64,000 nt of DNA from Flavobacterium davisii (GCF_019565505.1 NZ_CP067378.1:930001-994000); one strand, 5' to 3'; shown: positions 12,474-22,669, numbered from the stretch's first letter. The notes: generated by a model not told the origin, from the letters alone. Translations and numbers: made by a program.

Positions 12474-13481
12474 TTAATTCGCAGCGTTAAGAATACTCCA
12501 TAATCTATCTTTTAACTCCATCATACCTTGTTGAGCTACAGAAGAAATAAATAAATATTCGATCCCTTTAAAATCTTTATCTAATTGTATTTTCATTTCT
12601 GATTTTAATTCATCATCCAGCATATCACATTTCGATATTACTACCAAACGATCTTTGTCTAAAAGTTCTGGATTATACCTACGTAATTCATCAATCAATA
12701 TATCATATTGCGCTTTAATATCTGTTGTATCTGCTGGTATTAAAAATAACAATGTTGAATTACGTTCTATATGACGTAAGAAATAATGCCCTAATCCACG
12801 TCCTTCTGCTGCTCCTTCAATGATTCCCGGAATATCCGCTATAACAAAAGACTGAAAATCACGATATGCGACAATTCCTAAATTAGGTTTTAGTGTAGTA
12901 AAAGGGTAATCCGCAATTTTGGGTTTAGCAGAAGTTAATACAGACAATAAGGTAGATTTGCCAGCATTCGGAAAACCAACTAAGCCTACATCTGCTAATA
13001 CTTTTAATTCTAAAATAATATCTATTTCGTTACCGGGCATGCCCGGTTGCGCATATCTGGGTGTTTGATTCGTTGCACTTCTAAAATGCCAGTTACCTAA
13101 TCCTCCTTTACCCCCTTTTACTAAAATTTCTTTTTGTCCATCTTCTGTAATTTCAAACAATACTTCATCCGTATCTTTGTCTTTTACAACGGTTCCTAGA
13201 GGCACTTCTACAAACTTATCTTCTCCATCATGACCTGTCGAGCGTGATGAACCTCCATCTCCTCCGTGTCCCGCTTTAATATGTCTTAAAAATTTCAAAT
13301 GAAACAACGTCCATAGATTCTTATTACCGACTAGTATAACATGTCCTCCACGACCTCCATCTCCTCCATCTGGGCCTCCTTTTTCAATAAATTTTTCTCG
13401 GTGTAAATGAGAAGATCCTTTTCCTCCTTTACCCGAAGCTGCATATATTTTTACGTAATCTACGAAATTTCCTTCTGTCAT
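12474..13481 (-). CDS. obgE: Obg/CgtA GTPase
   Basis: A 335-residue protein with the Gly-rich N-terminal OBG domain (many GGxGG turns, residues 1-155) and then a G domain. G1 is [10 protein letters not shown]3 is DIPGIIEG and G4 is SKCD in place of the usual NKxD. It is an essential large-subunit ribosome assembly GTPase linked to stringent response. There is no C-terminal OCT extension, which is usual in Bacteroidetes. The gene lies in the minus-strand run hpt-adk-CNNM-obg and is intact. Confidence 0.96.
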   Translation of the reverse strand: MTEGNFVDYVKIYAASGKGGKGSSHLHREKFIEKGGPDGGDGGRGGHVILVGNKNLWTLFHLKFLRHIKAGHGGDGGSSRSTGHDGEDKFVEVPLGTVVKDKDTDEVLFEITEDGQKEILVKGGKGGLGNWHFRSATNQTPRYAQPGMPGNEIDIILELKVLADVGLVGFPNAGKSTLLSVLTSAKPKIADYPFTTLKPNLGIVAYRDFQSFVIADIPGIIEGAAEGRGLGHYFLRHIERNSTLLFLIPADTTDIKAQYDILIDELRRYNPELLDKDRLVVISKCDMLDDELKSEMKIQLDKDFKGIEYLFISSVAQQGMMELKDRLWSILNAAN

Positions 13482-13555
13482 TTTTTAAGGCATTAGACAT
13501 CAGCTAATAGACATATTGGACAACCAACTTCCTATTAGCTAATAACTTTTAACGT

Positions 13556-14838
13556 TTAATTTATTTCTTTTAATGAACGAACAATTACTTTGTCTATTTT
13601 TACCCCGTCCATATCTATTACTTCTAATTCCATCCTATTCCAAATTAGTTTTTCTCCCACTTTAGGAATAGAACCTAGTTCGGTCATAATCAACCCACTT
13701 ACTGTTGTTACTTCATAATCATTAATTAGATCATCCATGTCAAAATAAGTTAAAAAGTCATGCAAGGAATAATGTCCGTCTACTAACCAACTTCCATCTT
13801 CTCTAGCTATTAGTTGAAATTCCTCCTCATAAAACTCAGCTGCATCTCCTACCAATGCTTCTAAAATATCATTGAGAGTTATTATACCTTGTAATACACC
13901 ATACTCATCTGTTACAAAAGCATAATGTACTTTTGTTTTTTTAAAAATTTCTAATGCTTTATATGCAGAGGTATGCTCAATAAAATAAACAGGTTCTTTT
14001 GTTATGGAACGTAATTCAAATTTTCCTCCTTTTTCAAAATTTGCAAATAAATCTTTCAAAAAGACAACACCGACTACATTATCTAAATTATCCTCACAAA
14101 CAGGATATACAGAATGTAACTCTTCTAAAACTTGTGTTTTTAATTCATTTACTTGATCTTCTAGAGAGAGGTAGACTACTGATTTTCGGTGAGTCATTAA
14201 AGAGTTTACTTTCCTATCTCCAATATGAAAAACACGCTCTACTATATCTTGTTCAATTTCTTGTACTTCTCCTCCTTCTGTACCTTCCTTTATAATGGCT
14301 TTTATTTCTTCTTCTGTAACTTTTCCATCTGCTGTTGGTTTTATATTAAAAACCTTTAAAACAAACTCTGTAGAAGTAGTTAACAACCAAATAAAAGGTG
14401 CCGTAGCTATTGAAATCATTTTCATAGGAACAGCGACAGCTTTAGCGATCATTTCGGGATAATTTAAACCGATTCTTTTCGGTAATAACTCTCCTAAAAC
14501 TAAGGAAAAAAATGTTAAAACTACCACAACTACACCTGTACCTAAACCTTTGGAGTAGGGAGCTGTTATTACATAACTTGAAAAGAATGCTTGTACATCA
14601 TGTGTAATTTTATCACCAGAGTAAATCCCTGTTAAAATACCAATTAAAGTAATACCAATTTGTACTGTTGATAAAAATTTATTAGGTGAATTAGCAAGAT
14701 CTAACGCTGTTTTTGCACTCGTATTGCCTTTTTGGCGGCGGTTTCTAACCTATTTTTCCTTGCTGATATGAGTGCAATTTCTGACATGGAAAAAACTCCA
14801 TTTAACAGTATCAGCAAGAATATTATGACTATTTCCAT
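13556..14838 (-). CDS. CNNM/CorC-type hemolysin-family membrane protein with CBS domains (frame break)
   Basis: From the ATG at 14838 the protein begins with a hydrophobic helix (IVIIFLLILLNGVFSMSE) typical of the DUF21/CNNM transmembrane domain. It continues through VQIGITLIGILTGIYSG and LVLGELLPKRI, then a CBS pair (around LMTHRKSVVYLS and GVLQGIITLNDILEAL), and ends with a CorC_HlyC domain. These proteins are linked to Mg2+ or Co2+ efflux. The frame is lost at the plus-strand T run 14729-14733. One added A restores ETAAKKGNTSAKTALDLANS. It lies between adk and obg. Confidence 0.85.
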
Positions 14839-14950
14839 TAGCTATTTTATTTTTTAAGCTACAATATTTATGCACATAAAAGCTGTTTCAAAAAAAACAA
14901 CATTAAGTAACAAATATAACAATTTGATTTTTTACTTTTAAAACGAAATC

Positions 14951-15523
14951 TTATAAACTTTCTATAACGGAACTCAATCGTTGTGCCACTTCTTCAATGG
15001 TACCAATACCATCTACTTCATAAAATTTATCTTTACCTTTATAGTACCCTATCAGAGGGGCGGTTTTTTCGTTGTATTCTTGATAACGATTTCTTATTTT
15101 TTCTTCATCTTGATCATCTGTACGACCTGAGGTTTTGCCACGTTCTAATAAACGTTGTACTAAAATTTCATCATCTGCTTCTAAAGCAACAGTAGCTGTA
15201 ACAAACTGCTTTTTAGAAAGTAAAAAAGCATCTAATGCTTCCGCTTGTGCGATAGTTCTCGGAAATCCATCAAACAAAAAACCCAATGAATTAGGATTCT
15301 TTTCAACTTCAGATTCTAACATATTAATAGTAACATCATCAGGCACTAACTCTCCTTGATCCATATAAGATTTAGCTAACATTCCTAACTCCGTTTCATT
15401 TTTAATGTTAAAACGAAATATATCTCCAGTAGACAAATGTGTCAGATTGTATTTTTTTGTTAAAAATTCAGCTTGAGTTCCTTTTCCTGCTCCGGGTTTT
15501 CCGAAAAGAACGATATTAATCAT
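14951..15523 (-). CDS. adk: Adenylate kinase
   Basis: A 190-residue protein. The P-loop is GKPGAGKGTQ (residues 7-16). It has the AMP-binding segment LSTGDIFR, the FLFDGFPRT motif and the LID start ERGKTSGRTDDQ. The LID is short, as in the zinc-free form. It catalyses ATP + AMP to 2 ADP in the cytoplasm. The start is 39 bp downstream of hpt, so the two are probably cotranscribed; in some Bacteroidetes these two functions are fused. Confidence 0.97.
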   Translation of the reverse strand: MINIVLFGKPGAGKGTQAEFLTKKYNLTHLSTGDIFRFNIKNETELGMLAKSYMDQGELVPDDVTINMLESEVEKNPNSLGFLFDGFPRTIAQAEALDAFLLSKKQFVTATVALEADDEILVQRLLERGKTSGRTDDQDEEKIRNRYQEYNEKTAPLIGYYKGKDKFYEVDGIGTIEEVAQRLSSVIESL

Positions 15524-15561
15524 TTTCTTTAAAAATTTTTTATTTTGTTAATTTTATATCT

Positions 15562-16095
15562 CTATTCTGCCAATTGATAAACTTCCTTTAGATTTCTACC
15601 TAATCCATCATAATCCAATCCGTATCCTACAATAAACTTATTCGGAATTCTAATCCCTATGTAATCTAGTTTTATCTCTTTTGTATAAGCTTCTGGTTTA
15701 AAAAATAAAGTAGCAATTTTAAGTCTTTTAACTCCTTGATTTTTAAAAATATTTTTTAATTCTTCTACGGTATTTCCCGTATCTACAATATCTTCTACAA
15801 TAATAACGCTCCTATCTTTTAAATCTTCATTTAAACCTATTAATTGCTTAACTTCATGAGTCGTACTAGTTCCTTCATAAGAAGCCAATTTCACAAAAGA
15901 CACTTCACAAGAAGAATCATAATGTTTCATCAAATCAGACAAAAACATAAATGCCCCATTAAGCACTCCTATAAAAACGGGTATCTCATCTTGAAAATCA
16001 TCTTTAATTTGCTGAGCTAAACTACCTATAGCAAAATCAAGCTCTTCCATCCCTATAAAAGGTTTAAAATATTTATCGTGTAATTTAATCTCCAT
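15562..16095 (-). CDS. hpt: Hypoxanthine phosphoribosyltransferase
   Basis: A 177-residue type I PRTase. The PRPP-binding motif VIIVEDIVDTGNT lies near residues 96-109 and the flexible loop region KLASYEGTST near 70. It salvages hypoxanthine and guanine with PRPP to IMP and GMP. It is first of the hpt-adk pair, and a long AT-rich gap separates it from the divergent purK gene, so both purine salvage and de novo synthesis genes sit here. Confidence 0.95.
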   Translation of the reverse strand: MEIKLHDKYFKPFIGMEELDFAIGSLAQQIKDDFQDEIPVFIGVLNGAFMFLSDLMKHYDSSCEVSFVKLASYEGTSTTHEVKQLIGLNEDLKDRSVIIVEDIVDTGNTVEELKNIFKNQGVKRLKIATLFFKPEAYTKEIKLDYIGIRIPNKFIVGYGLDYDGLGRNLKEVYQLAE

Positions 16096-16391
16096 TTTTT
16101 GTGTTGTTTAAAAAAATAAACGGCAAAGATAGCATAAAGATTTTAGATATTAGATTTTTACTACCTAAGTTTTTATGTACTTTTTGAGAGAAAATTCTAA
16201 TGTTTTTTTCTTATAAAAATTCACAATTTACATTTCAAAACAACTACCTGATTAAATCTTTTTTCTATACTTTAATTCTAAAAATGACTTAAACACTATC
16301 TTTAAATTTCAAGAAATCATCTATATATTCTCTAATTATAAATTTATTTTTTTGCCAACCCAACATAGATGCTTACATTTCTTATCTATCT

Positions 16392-16580
16392 AAAATCCTA
16401 AATTCCGCATTAGACCCAAAATAATTAGCCAAGTCAAATCTATTCTTTTTATTATTCTTACAATTCAAACACATACTCAAAATTTTAATCATTAGTTTCT
16501 TATTTCTTCTTATGAAATTATCTCTGAACATTTATTTTTTTATTCCACAACGAAGTCGAATACAAAATCTGAATTAAAAA
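16392..16580. repeat. Degenerate miniature inverted-repeat element (copy B)
   Basis: The left end contains AAATTCCGCATTAGACCC and the right end CACAACGAAGTCGAATAC followed by AAATCTGAATTAAA. These correspond in order and orientation to the ends of the 41636-41841 copy. The interior retains AGTCAAATCTATTC and AATTCAAACACATACTC, matching the same positions in the better-preserved copies. Confidence 0.6.
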
Positions 16581-16908
16581 ACAGACAACAAACTCATTTT
16601 AGAATCAAAAAATAAATTATTATTTTTCCACATAAAAAAACTATTTCCTTCTCCACTCTTTTCCCAATCAAGAACCTTTATATTGAAACATAAGAAGAAG
16701 ACATATATAAAAAACACAACACCTTAATTATCAAACATTAGCACCCATAATTAAAATTAAAAATGAACTTTAACAAAATATACGGTTTTCCCGTATGAAT
16801 TTTAACAAGATTTGCCCTAATTTTGAATCAAGCAAAACAAACTAAAAAAAACTATATAACACCCTACTTATTTCAAAGCGTACTTTTAACCCAAAGTCGT
16901 CTTTCATT

Positions 16909-16937
16909 AAAATACCCTTCCCAAACGGGGTATTTTT
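16909..16937 (+). terminator. Hairpin terminator upstream of purK
   Basis: The stem AAAATACCC pairs with GGGTATTTT and is followed by a run of T. No gene upstream on the plus strand uses it, so it may end a short untranslated transcript or insulate purK. Confidence 0.5.
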
Positions 16938-16961
16938 TTTTGTGTTAATAGTATCCCTTCA

Positions 16962-16990
16962 TTCGTTTTTTTGAAAAAATAGTATCTTTG
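16962..16990 (+). promoter_or_regulatory. Bacteroidetes-type promoter of purK
   Basis: TATCTTTG at 16983-16990 matches the TAnnTTTG -7 element. A weak -33 match, TTCG at 16962-16965, lies 17 bp upstream. The start codon is 25 bp downstream of the -7 element, which leaves a short leader. Confidence 0.6.
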
Positions 16991-17015
16991 CGTCACACAC
17001 AACACAACAACTACA

Positions 17016-18179
17016 ATGAATTATTATTTTTCTTCCGATTTTAAATTGGGAATATTAGGAGGTGGTCAATTAGGAAAAATGCTATTGTATGACACACGTA
17101 AATTTGACATTCAAACACTTGTATTAGACCCCGATGAAGAAGCCCCTTCTCGTTTTGGCTGTAATACTTTTCAAAAAGGAAGTCTTTTAGACTTTGACAC
17201 CGTTTATCAATTTGGGAAAAAAGTTAACTTATTAACTCTTGAAATAGAACATGTAAACCTAGAAGCTTTAGAAAAACTAGAAGAAGAAGGCTTAGCTATT
17301 TATCCATCACCCAAAACCTTACGTTTGATTCAAAACAAAGGACGTCAAAAGGATTTTTATATTGAAAATAACATCCCGACATCGAAACATCAACGTTTTG
17401 TAGACTTGAATGACTTAAAAAACACGTTGGATAAAAATTTACTAAATTTTCCTTTTGTATGGAAAGCGGCGCAAGGAGGTTATGATGGTAATGGCGTAAA
17501 AATTGTACGCTCTACCATCGATTTACTTGAGCTTCCTGAAGTAGAATGCTTAGCAGAAGATTTAGTTCCTTTCAAAAACGAATTAGCCGTTATTGTTGCT
17601 AGAAGTCCAAAAGGCGAAATTAAAACCTATCCAGTTGTAGAAATGGAGTTTCACCCCGAAGCTAACCGGGTAGAGTACACTCTTTGTCCTGCTCGAATTT
17701 CTCCTGAGGTAGCATGGAAAGCACGTGAGGTTGCCTTAAAAGTTTCAGAAGCCATGAACCATGTCGGATTACTAGCCGTAGAAATGTTCCAGACAGAGAA
17801 GGATGAAATTATAGTAAACGAGGTAGCACCACGTCCACACAACTCAGGACATTACAGTATTGAGGCCAGTTATACATCGCAATTTGAACAACATTTACGC
17901 GCCATTCTTGATTTGCCTTTAGGCAATACCAATAGTAAAGTTGCAGGCATCATGGTAAACTTAGTAGGAGAAGAAGGTTACTCTGGGCAAGTAGTTTATG
18001 AAAACATTGACAAAATCATGGCAATTGATGGAGTTACACCTCATATTTACGGTAAAAGAGAAACAAGACCTTTCCGTAAAATGGGACACGTAACGATAGT
18101 AAATGAAGATATGAATGAAGCCAGACGAATTGCGGAAGAAGTGAAAAATTCGTTAAGAGTGATTAGTGTAGCCCCCTAA
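17016..18179 (+). CDS. purK: 5-(carboxyamino)imidazole ribonucleotide synthase
   Basis: A 387-residue ATP-grasp enzyme. The N-terminal LGILGGGQLGKML and central WKAAQGGYDGNGVKI are typical of PurK, and the ATP-grasp catalytic region VNEVAPRPHNSGHYS lies near residue 270. It converts AIR, ATP and bicarbonate to N5-CAIR in purine synthesis. The product is used by PurE, encoded 490 bp downstream beyond one small gene. The frame is intact. Confidence 0.96.
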   Translation: MNYYFSSDFKLGILGGGQLGKMLLYDTRKFDIQTLVLDPDEEAPSRFGCNTFQKGSLLDFDTVYQFGKKVNLLTLEIEHVNLEALEKLEEEGLAIYPSPKTLRLIQNKGRQKDFYIENNIPTSKHQRFVDLNDLKNTLDKNLLNFPFVWKAAQGGYDGNGVKIVRSTIDLLELPEVECLAEDLVPFKNELAVIVARSPKGEIKTYPVVEMEFHPEANRVEYTLCPARISPEVAWKAREVALKVSEAMNHVGLLAVEMFQTEKDEIIVNEVAPRPHNSGHYSIEASYTSQFEQHLRAILDLPLGNTNSKVAGIMVNLVGEEGYSGQVVYENIDKIMAIDGVTPHIYGKRETRPFRKMGHVTIVNEDMNEARRIAEEVKNSLRVISVAP

Positions 18180-18207
18180 TCCCCAAAGGAAAATTTAAGA
18201 TCTTAAA

Positions 18208-18606
18208 ATGTATAAAATTTTATTTTTACTATTTAGTATAACCTGTTTTGGGCAAAATAATTTTGAAACCGATACGAATTCAAAAATTGCTTTTGCAGAT
18301 TCACAATTAGAAGCTGAAAGTATTGCGATTAGAGATATTAAAAATAATAACATATCCATTTTTATTGAAAACAATCCGTCTCCAATTATATATAGCTCAG
18401 ATAAAGATTTTGAGAAGAAATTCAATATAAAATTCATTTTGCAAGGATGTACTAGTTCTAAATATGCTGTCAATTATAATTATATCATTTTCAATTTCTT
18501 TCTAAAATCTTTTGATAAAAAGTGGATAAAAGAAATCAGAAAGGATGCAGTTGGATTTAAAAACTGGAAAAAACACAAAAACGAATTAACCATTTTAAAA
18601 TTTTAA
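18208..18606 (+). CDS. Small secreted protein of unknown function between purK and purE
   Basis: A 132-residue protein with a signal peptide (MYKILFLLFSITCFGQ). The mature part is rich in Asn, Lys and Ile and contains one Cys. No family is recognised. It is 28 bp after purK and 60 bp before purE, in the same direction, so it probably rides on the purine transcript. Nothing in it suggests a purine role. It may be a lineage-specific insertion. Confidence 0.6.
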   Translation: MYKILFLLFSITCFGQNNFETDTNSKIAFADSQLEAESIAIRDIKNNNISIFIENNPSPIIYSSDKDFEKKFNIKFILQGCTSSKYAVNYNYIIFNFFLKSFDKKWIKEIRKDAVGFKNWKKHKNELTILKF

Positions 18607-18666
18607 ATAACATAAAACCTACCCCCTAAGTAGGATTTCCATCGTAATGGAATTAGGGCACATCGT

Positions 18667-19149
18667 ATGAAAGTAGCCATCGTAATGGGAAGCATATCGG
18701 ATATGCCAGTTATGCAAGATGCCATAGATATTTTAAAAGAATTTGGAATTGAAACCGAAGTAGATATTGTTTCAGCGCACAGAACGCCTGAGAAATTATT
18801 TGATTTCAGCAACAATGCACACAAACGAGGCATTGCTGTTATCATTGCTGGAGCTGGTGGTGCGGCACACCTTCCGGGTATGGTAGCCAGTATGAGCCCA
18901 CTGCCTGTTATAGGGGTACCTGTAAAATCTAGCAACTCAATTGATGGTTGGGATTCCGTATTATCTATTTTGCAAATGCCGGGTGGGGTACCTGTAGCAA
19001 CAGTAGCATTAAATGGCGCTAAAAATGCGGGTTTATTAGCCACACAAATACTAGGAGCACAAAATCCAACCATTTTAGAAAAGATGATTGTATATAAAGA
19101 AGGATTAAAACAAGCCGTACTTACCGCTGCTAGTACACTTAAAAAATAA
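18667..19149 (+). CDS. purE: N5-carboxyaminoimidazole ribonucleotide mutase
   Basis: A 160-residue class I PurE. The N-terminal GSISDMPVM loop binds the phosphate, and SAHRTPE carries the catalytic His. GAGGAAHLPGMVAS follows, as in bacterial N5-CAIR mutases. It moves the carboxylate of N5-CAIR to give CAIR. Together with the upstream purK it completes the ATP-dependent carboxylation step. The frame is intact and a hairpin terminator follows. Confidence 0.97.
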   Translation: MKVAIVMGSISDMPVMQDAIDILKEFGIETEVDIVSAHRTPEKLFDFSNNAHKRGIAVIIAGAGGAAHLPGMVASMSPLPVIGVPVKSSNSIDGWDSVLSILQMPGGVPVATVALNGAKNAGLLATQILGAQNPTILEKMIVYKEGLKQAVLTAASTLKK

Positions 19150-19196
19150 ACGGAACTACCCGAAAACAACAACTCACAGGAAGTCTATCACTTCAA

Positions 19197-19243
19197 TCAA
19201 AGGGAAAATCGCATTAGTATCGCTCTGTGATTTTCCCTTTTGA
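19197..19243 (+). terminator. Terminator after purE
   Basis: A long stem, TCAAAGGGAAAATC (19197-19210) with GATTTTCCCTTTTGA (19229-19243), and an 18-base loop. It lies 47 bp after the purE stop codon. Confidence 0.7.
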
Positions 19244-19415
19244 TCCATAAACGGATAGTCTCTCTTATGATTCCTCAAACAAAAAACAAAAAACATAATT
19301 TAACATAAATCAGACAATCTTGCTATAAGCAGTCATAAATAGATGCCCCTTCTAGTATTTATTATTTAGCTTTTAACAACTATATTTATAGCTTCAAAAA
19401 TCATACGAAAAAAAT

Positions 19416-21443
19416 ATGAAAAATTTAGTACGTAAATTTCAAACAAAACACGATACAGCGCCTTTCCAATCTATAAAAATGGAAGATTATAAACCTGCAA
19501 TTATAGAAGCTATTGAACTGGCAAAAAAAGAAATTAACGCTATCATTACAAATCCTGAAACGCCAACTTTTCAAAACACTATTGAAGCCTTAGCGTTTTC
19601 TGGTCAAACTTTGGATCGAATTACGAGTATCTTTTTTAACCTAAATGCTGCCGAGACTTCTGATCAAATGCAACAAATTGCACAAGAAGTTTCTCCGCTT
19701 TTAACAGAATTTAGTAACGACATAACCTTGAATACTGATTTATTTAATCGCATAAAAAACGTTTATGAACAAAAAGAAACGTTGCTATTAACTCCCGAAC
19801 AAACTACTCTATTAGATAAAAAATACAAAAGTTTTACCCGTAATGGTGCTTTACTCCCAGAGGATAAAAAAAATCGTTTACGTGCCATTGATACAGAACT
19901 TTCTAAACTAAGCTTAACTTTTGGCGAAAACGTTTTAGCAGAAACAAATAATTATGAGCTCCTAATTACAAAAGAAGAAGATTTAAAAGGCTTACCGCAA
20001 GATACTATTGATACCGCTTTAGCATTAGCTAAAAACAAAAACAAAGAAGGCTGGCTATTCACCTTAAATATGCCTAGCTACTTACCTTTTGTAACCTATG
20101 CCGAAAATAGAACGCTACGAAAAGAATTGAGTATTGCGTATGGTAAAAAAGCCTTTCAAGACAATGCGTATAACAACGAACAAATTGTGGTAAAAATCGT
20201 TACTTTACGTCATGAACGAGCTAATTTACTCGGTTATGAAACACATGCGCACTTTGTTTTAGAAGAACGTATGGCGCAAAGCCCTGAAAAAGTAACCGCC
20301 TTTTTAAACGATTTATTACAAAAAGCAAAACCCGCTTCGCAACGTGAGTTTAACCAACTTGAAAACTACGCCAAACAGTTAGACAAGATAGAGCAATTGG
20401 AAAAATGGGATGGGGCTTACTATTCTGAAAAATTAAAACAAGAACTATTTAACTTAGACGATGAAAAATTAAAACCTTATTTTCAATTAGAAAATGTTGA
20501 AAAAGGAGCCTTTGAAATTGCGAATCGCTTATTTGGATTACAATTCACAGAAGTTTTTGACATCGACAAATATCATGAAGAAGTCCACACTTTTGAAGTT
20601 ACAAATGAAAAAGGAGACTTAGTAGCCATCTTCTATTCTGACTATTTTCCAAGAGAAGGAAAACGTAATGGCGCATGGATGACCTCCTTTAAACCACAAT
20701 ATATTAAAGACGGAATAAATGAACGACCACATGTTTCTATTGTCTGCAATTTTACAAAACCTACACCCACTAAACCTTCTTTATTAACTTTTCAAGAAGT
20801 AACAACCTTATTTCACGAATTTGGTCATGCGTTACATGGCATGTTAGCCAATACTACCTATCCTAGTTTATCGGGTACTTCCGTATTTTGGGATTTTGTA
20901 GAATTACCTAGTCAGGTTATGGAAAACTGGTGTTACGAACCCGAAGCCTTGGCATTATTTGCTAAACACTACAAAACGGGAGAAGTAATTCCACAAGAAT
21001 ATGTAAATAAGATTAAGGAGAGCGCCAGCTTTTTAGAAGGTATGGCAACGTTGCGTCAGTTAAGCTTTGGTTTATTAGATATGGATTTTCATGGGCAAAA
21101 CCCATCTAAAATCACTTCGGTAAAAGCGTTTGAAAAACAATCTATGGCAAACACAATGCTTTATCCTGATGTAACAGAAAACTGTATGAGCGTTGCTTTC
21201 TCTCATATTTTCCAAGGGGGCTATTCTTCAGGGTACTACAGTTACAAATGGGCAGAAGTTTTGGATGCCGATGCCTTTGAATATTTTAAAGAAAATGGGA
21301 TTTTCAATAAAGAAATTGCTACTAAATTTAAAGATTATGTGTTGTCACAAGGTGGTACAGAACACCCAATGACGTTGTATAAAAAATTTAGAGGTCAAGA
21401 GCCCAAACCAGAAGCTTTGTTGAAACGTGCAGGTTTATTATAA
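19416..21443 (+). CDS. M3-family oligopeptidase / peptidyl-dipeptidase
   Basis: A 675-residue thimet-oligopeptidase-family protein. The zinc site is LFHEFGHALHGML, and the third ligand region FVELPSQVMENW lies about 25 residues later, the standard M3 arrangement. The C-terminal GGYSSGYYSYKWAEVLDADAF segment carries the conserved substrate-binding Tyr residues. There is no signal peptide, so it should be cytoplasmic. It degrades short peptides, as Dcp or OpdA do. The frame is intact, including several A runs of seven to eight. Confidence 0.93.
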   Translation: MKNLVRKFQTKHDTAPFQSIKMEDYKPAIIEAIELAKKEINAIITNPETPTFQNTIEALAFSGQTLDRITSIFFNLNAAETSDQMQQIAQEVSPLLTEFSNDITLNTDLFNRIKNVYEQKETLLLTPEQTTLLDKKYKSFTRNGALLPEDKKNRLRAIDTELSKLSLTFGENVLAETNNYELLITKEEDLKGLPQDTIDTALALAKNKNKEGWLFTLNMPSYLPFVTYAENRTLRKELSIAYGKKAFQDNAYNNEQIVVKIVTLRHERANLLGYETHAHFVLEERMAQSPEKVTAFLNDLLQKAKPASQREFNQLENYAKQLDKIEQLEKWDGAYYSEKLKQELFNLDDEKLKPYFQLENVEKGAFEIANRLFGLQFTEVFDIDKYHEEVHTFEVTNEKGDLVAIFYSDYFPREGKRNGAWMTSFKPQYIKDGINERPHVSIVCNFTKPTPTKPSLLTFQEVTTLFHEFGHALHGMLANTTYPSLSGTSVFWDFVELPSQVMENWCYEPEALALFAKHYKTGEVIPQEYVNKIKESASFLEGMATLRQLSFGLLDMDFHGQNPSKITSVKAFEKQSMANTMLYPDVTENCMSVAFSHIFQGGYSSGYYSYKWAEVLDADAFEYFKENGIFNKEIATKFKDYVLSQGGTEHPMTLYKKFRGQEPKPEALLKRAGLL

Positions 21444-21461
21444 TTTATATCATTAATTATT

Positions 21462-22121
21462 TTGAAAAAATATTTTAAAATCACCTTATACGGTTCAGCT
21501 CTTTTTATAGTTACTATTTTTGCAGTAAATTATTATATAAAATCGACTACCGAAGATTTGATTTACACTTCCGACACCAAAATCCCCACCAACAAAGTGG
21601 GGATAATTTTCGGAGCTGGAATTAATGGTAACCAACCCAGTAAATATCTAAAAGACCGATTAGATGCGGGGATCCAACTATACAACAAACATAAAATTGA
21701 AAAGATACTTCTTTCGGGTGATAATGGCAGAGACGAGTACGACGAATTGACCGTAATGAAAAACTATTGCTATCAAAACGGTGTAGATACGACAAAAATC
21801 TATATTGATTATGCAGGTTTTGACACCTACTCAACATTGTATCGCGCCAAAAGTATTTTTAAAATAAAGAATGCCATTTTAATATCCCAAAAATACCATT
21901 TGAATCGTGCTATTTATATTGGAAGTCAAAAGGGACTTGATGTGATTGGCTATTCAGCAAACAAAGGAGCCTATAAAGGCTATAAATATGTTTGTTTTAG
22001 AGAGTATTTTTCTAGATTCAAATCGGTAATGGATGTATTTAGAAATCGAAAACCTCACTTTTTAGGTACTGTAATTCCTATAGAAGGGGTTTCCAATTTT
22101 AGCAAAGAGGATAAAAGGTGA
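21462..22121 (+). CDS. SanA/YdcF-like (DUF218) envelope protein
   Basis: A 219-residue protein starting at TTG. One N-terminal membrane helix (ALFIVTIFAVNYYI) precedes a DUF218 domain with GIIFGAGI, KILLSGDNG, DYAGFDTYSTLYRA and ISQKYHLNRAIYI motifs, as in E. coli SanA. Family members act at the envelope and affect vancomycin sensitivity; the exact reaction is unknown. It is 18 bp after the M3 peptidase gene, so the two are probably cotranscribed. Confidence 0.85.
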   Translation: MKKYFKITLYGSALFIVTIFAVNYYIKSTTEDLIYTSDTKIPTNKVGIIFGAGINGNQPSKYLKDRLDAGIQLYNKHKIEKILLSGDNGRDEYDELTVMKNYCYQNGVDTTKIYIDYAGFDTYSTLYRAKSIFKIKNAILISQKYHLNRAIYIGSQKGLDVIGYSANKGAYKGYKYVCFREYFSRFKSVMDVFRNRKPHFLGTVIPIEGVSNFSKEDKR

Positions 22122-22169
22122 TAGTTTTAGAATTGCTATTAATTTAAATTAGCTATATTCAACAAAAAA

Positions 22170-22223
22170 ATCTGTGCATTTGTGGTAAAATCTTTTCAGT
22201 TTTTTTGCCACAGATGCACAGAT
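22170..22223. terminator. Inverted repeat between convergent genes, likely bidirectional terminator
   Basis: ATCTGTGCATTTGTGG (from 22170) and the near-perfect complement CCACAGATGCACAGAT (ending 22223) flank A and T runs. It lies between the convergent SanA-like gene and hicB. The CACAGATGCACAGAT core is of the type that recurs between genes in Bacteroidetes, so it may also be a dispersed repeat. Confidence 0.5.
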
Positions 22224-22292
22224 ATTAAATTGATTAGTTCAACATTATAGAATCAAAAGAATTTGGTATATTTTGAATGATATTTTAATTAT

Positions 22293-22667
22293 TTATTCAA
22301 GCAATGTCAACGTATCGTCATCTAAAATTTCTTCGTGCTTTACGATATAAGACAACGCAATCTTTACCACATCATTTAAGTTAAGCCCTTTTTTAGATGC
22401 TAATAGAGCCGTTTTCTTATGCAATCCATTAGAAACTCTCACATTAAATGTTCCTTTATAAGTTTTCTCGGGTTCTTTATTTAAATCTTTACACGTTTCT
22501 AAATAATCCGTAATCGATTCTTTAAAAGAAACTTCTAATTCATCCACTGAACTGCCTTCAAAAGTTACTAAATCATTAATTCCATGAATTTTCCCAAAAA
22601 ATATTTTATCATCTGCTGAAAACTCAACAGTTCCAAGATAGCCTTTATACTCTAAATAATTTTTCAT
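22293..22667 (-). CDS. hicB: HicB-family antitoxin
   Basis: A 124-residue protein. The N-terminal half is the degraded RNase-H-like HicB fold (YKGYLGTVEFSADDKIFFGK ... FEGSSVDELEVSFKESI). The C-terminal half has a ribbon-helix-helix-type segment (FNVRVSNGLHKKTALLAS). It neutralises HicA and should repress the operon. It lies 2 bp downstream of hicA, with toxin first as is usual for hicAB. Confidence 0.93.
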   Translation of the reverse strand: MKNYLEYKGYLGTVEFSADDKIFFGKIHGINDLVTFEGSSVDELEVSFKESITDYLETCKDLNKEPEKTYKGTFNVRVSNGLHKKTALLASKKGLNLNDVVKIALSYIVKHEEILDDDTLTLLE

Positions 22668-22669
22668 TT

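Larger units (their letters stand above)
16096..17015. other. Long AT-rich intergenic region between hpt and purK
   Basis: No credible ORF is present. It holds a degenerate miniature inverted-repeat element (16392-16580), a palindrome ATACGGTTTTCCCGTAT at 16780-16796 of operator-like form, a terminator-type hairpin (16909-16937) and the purK promoter. A short transcript ending at that hairpin is possible but I see no convincing promoter for one. Confidence 0.6.
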
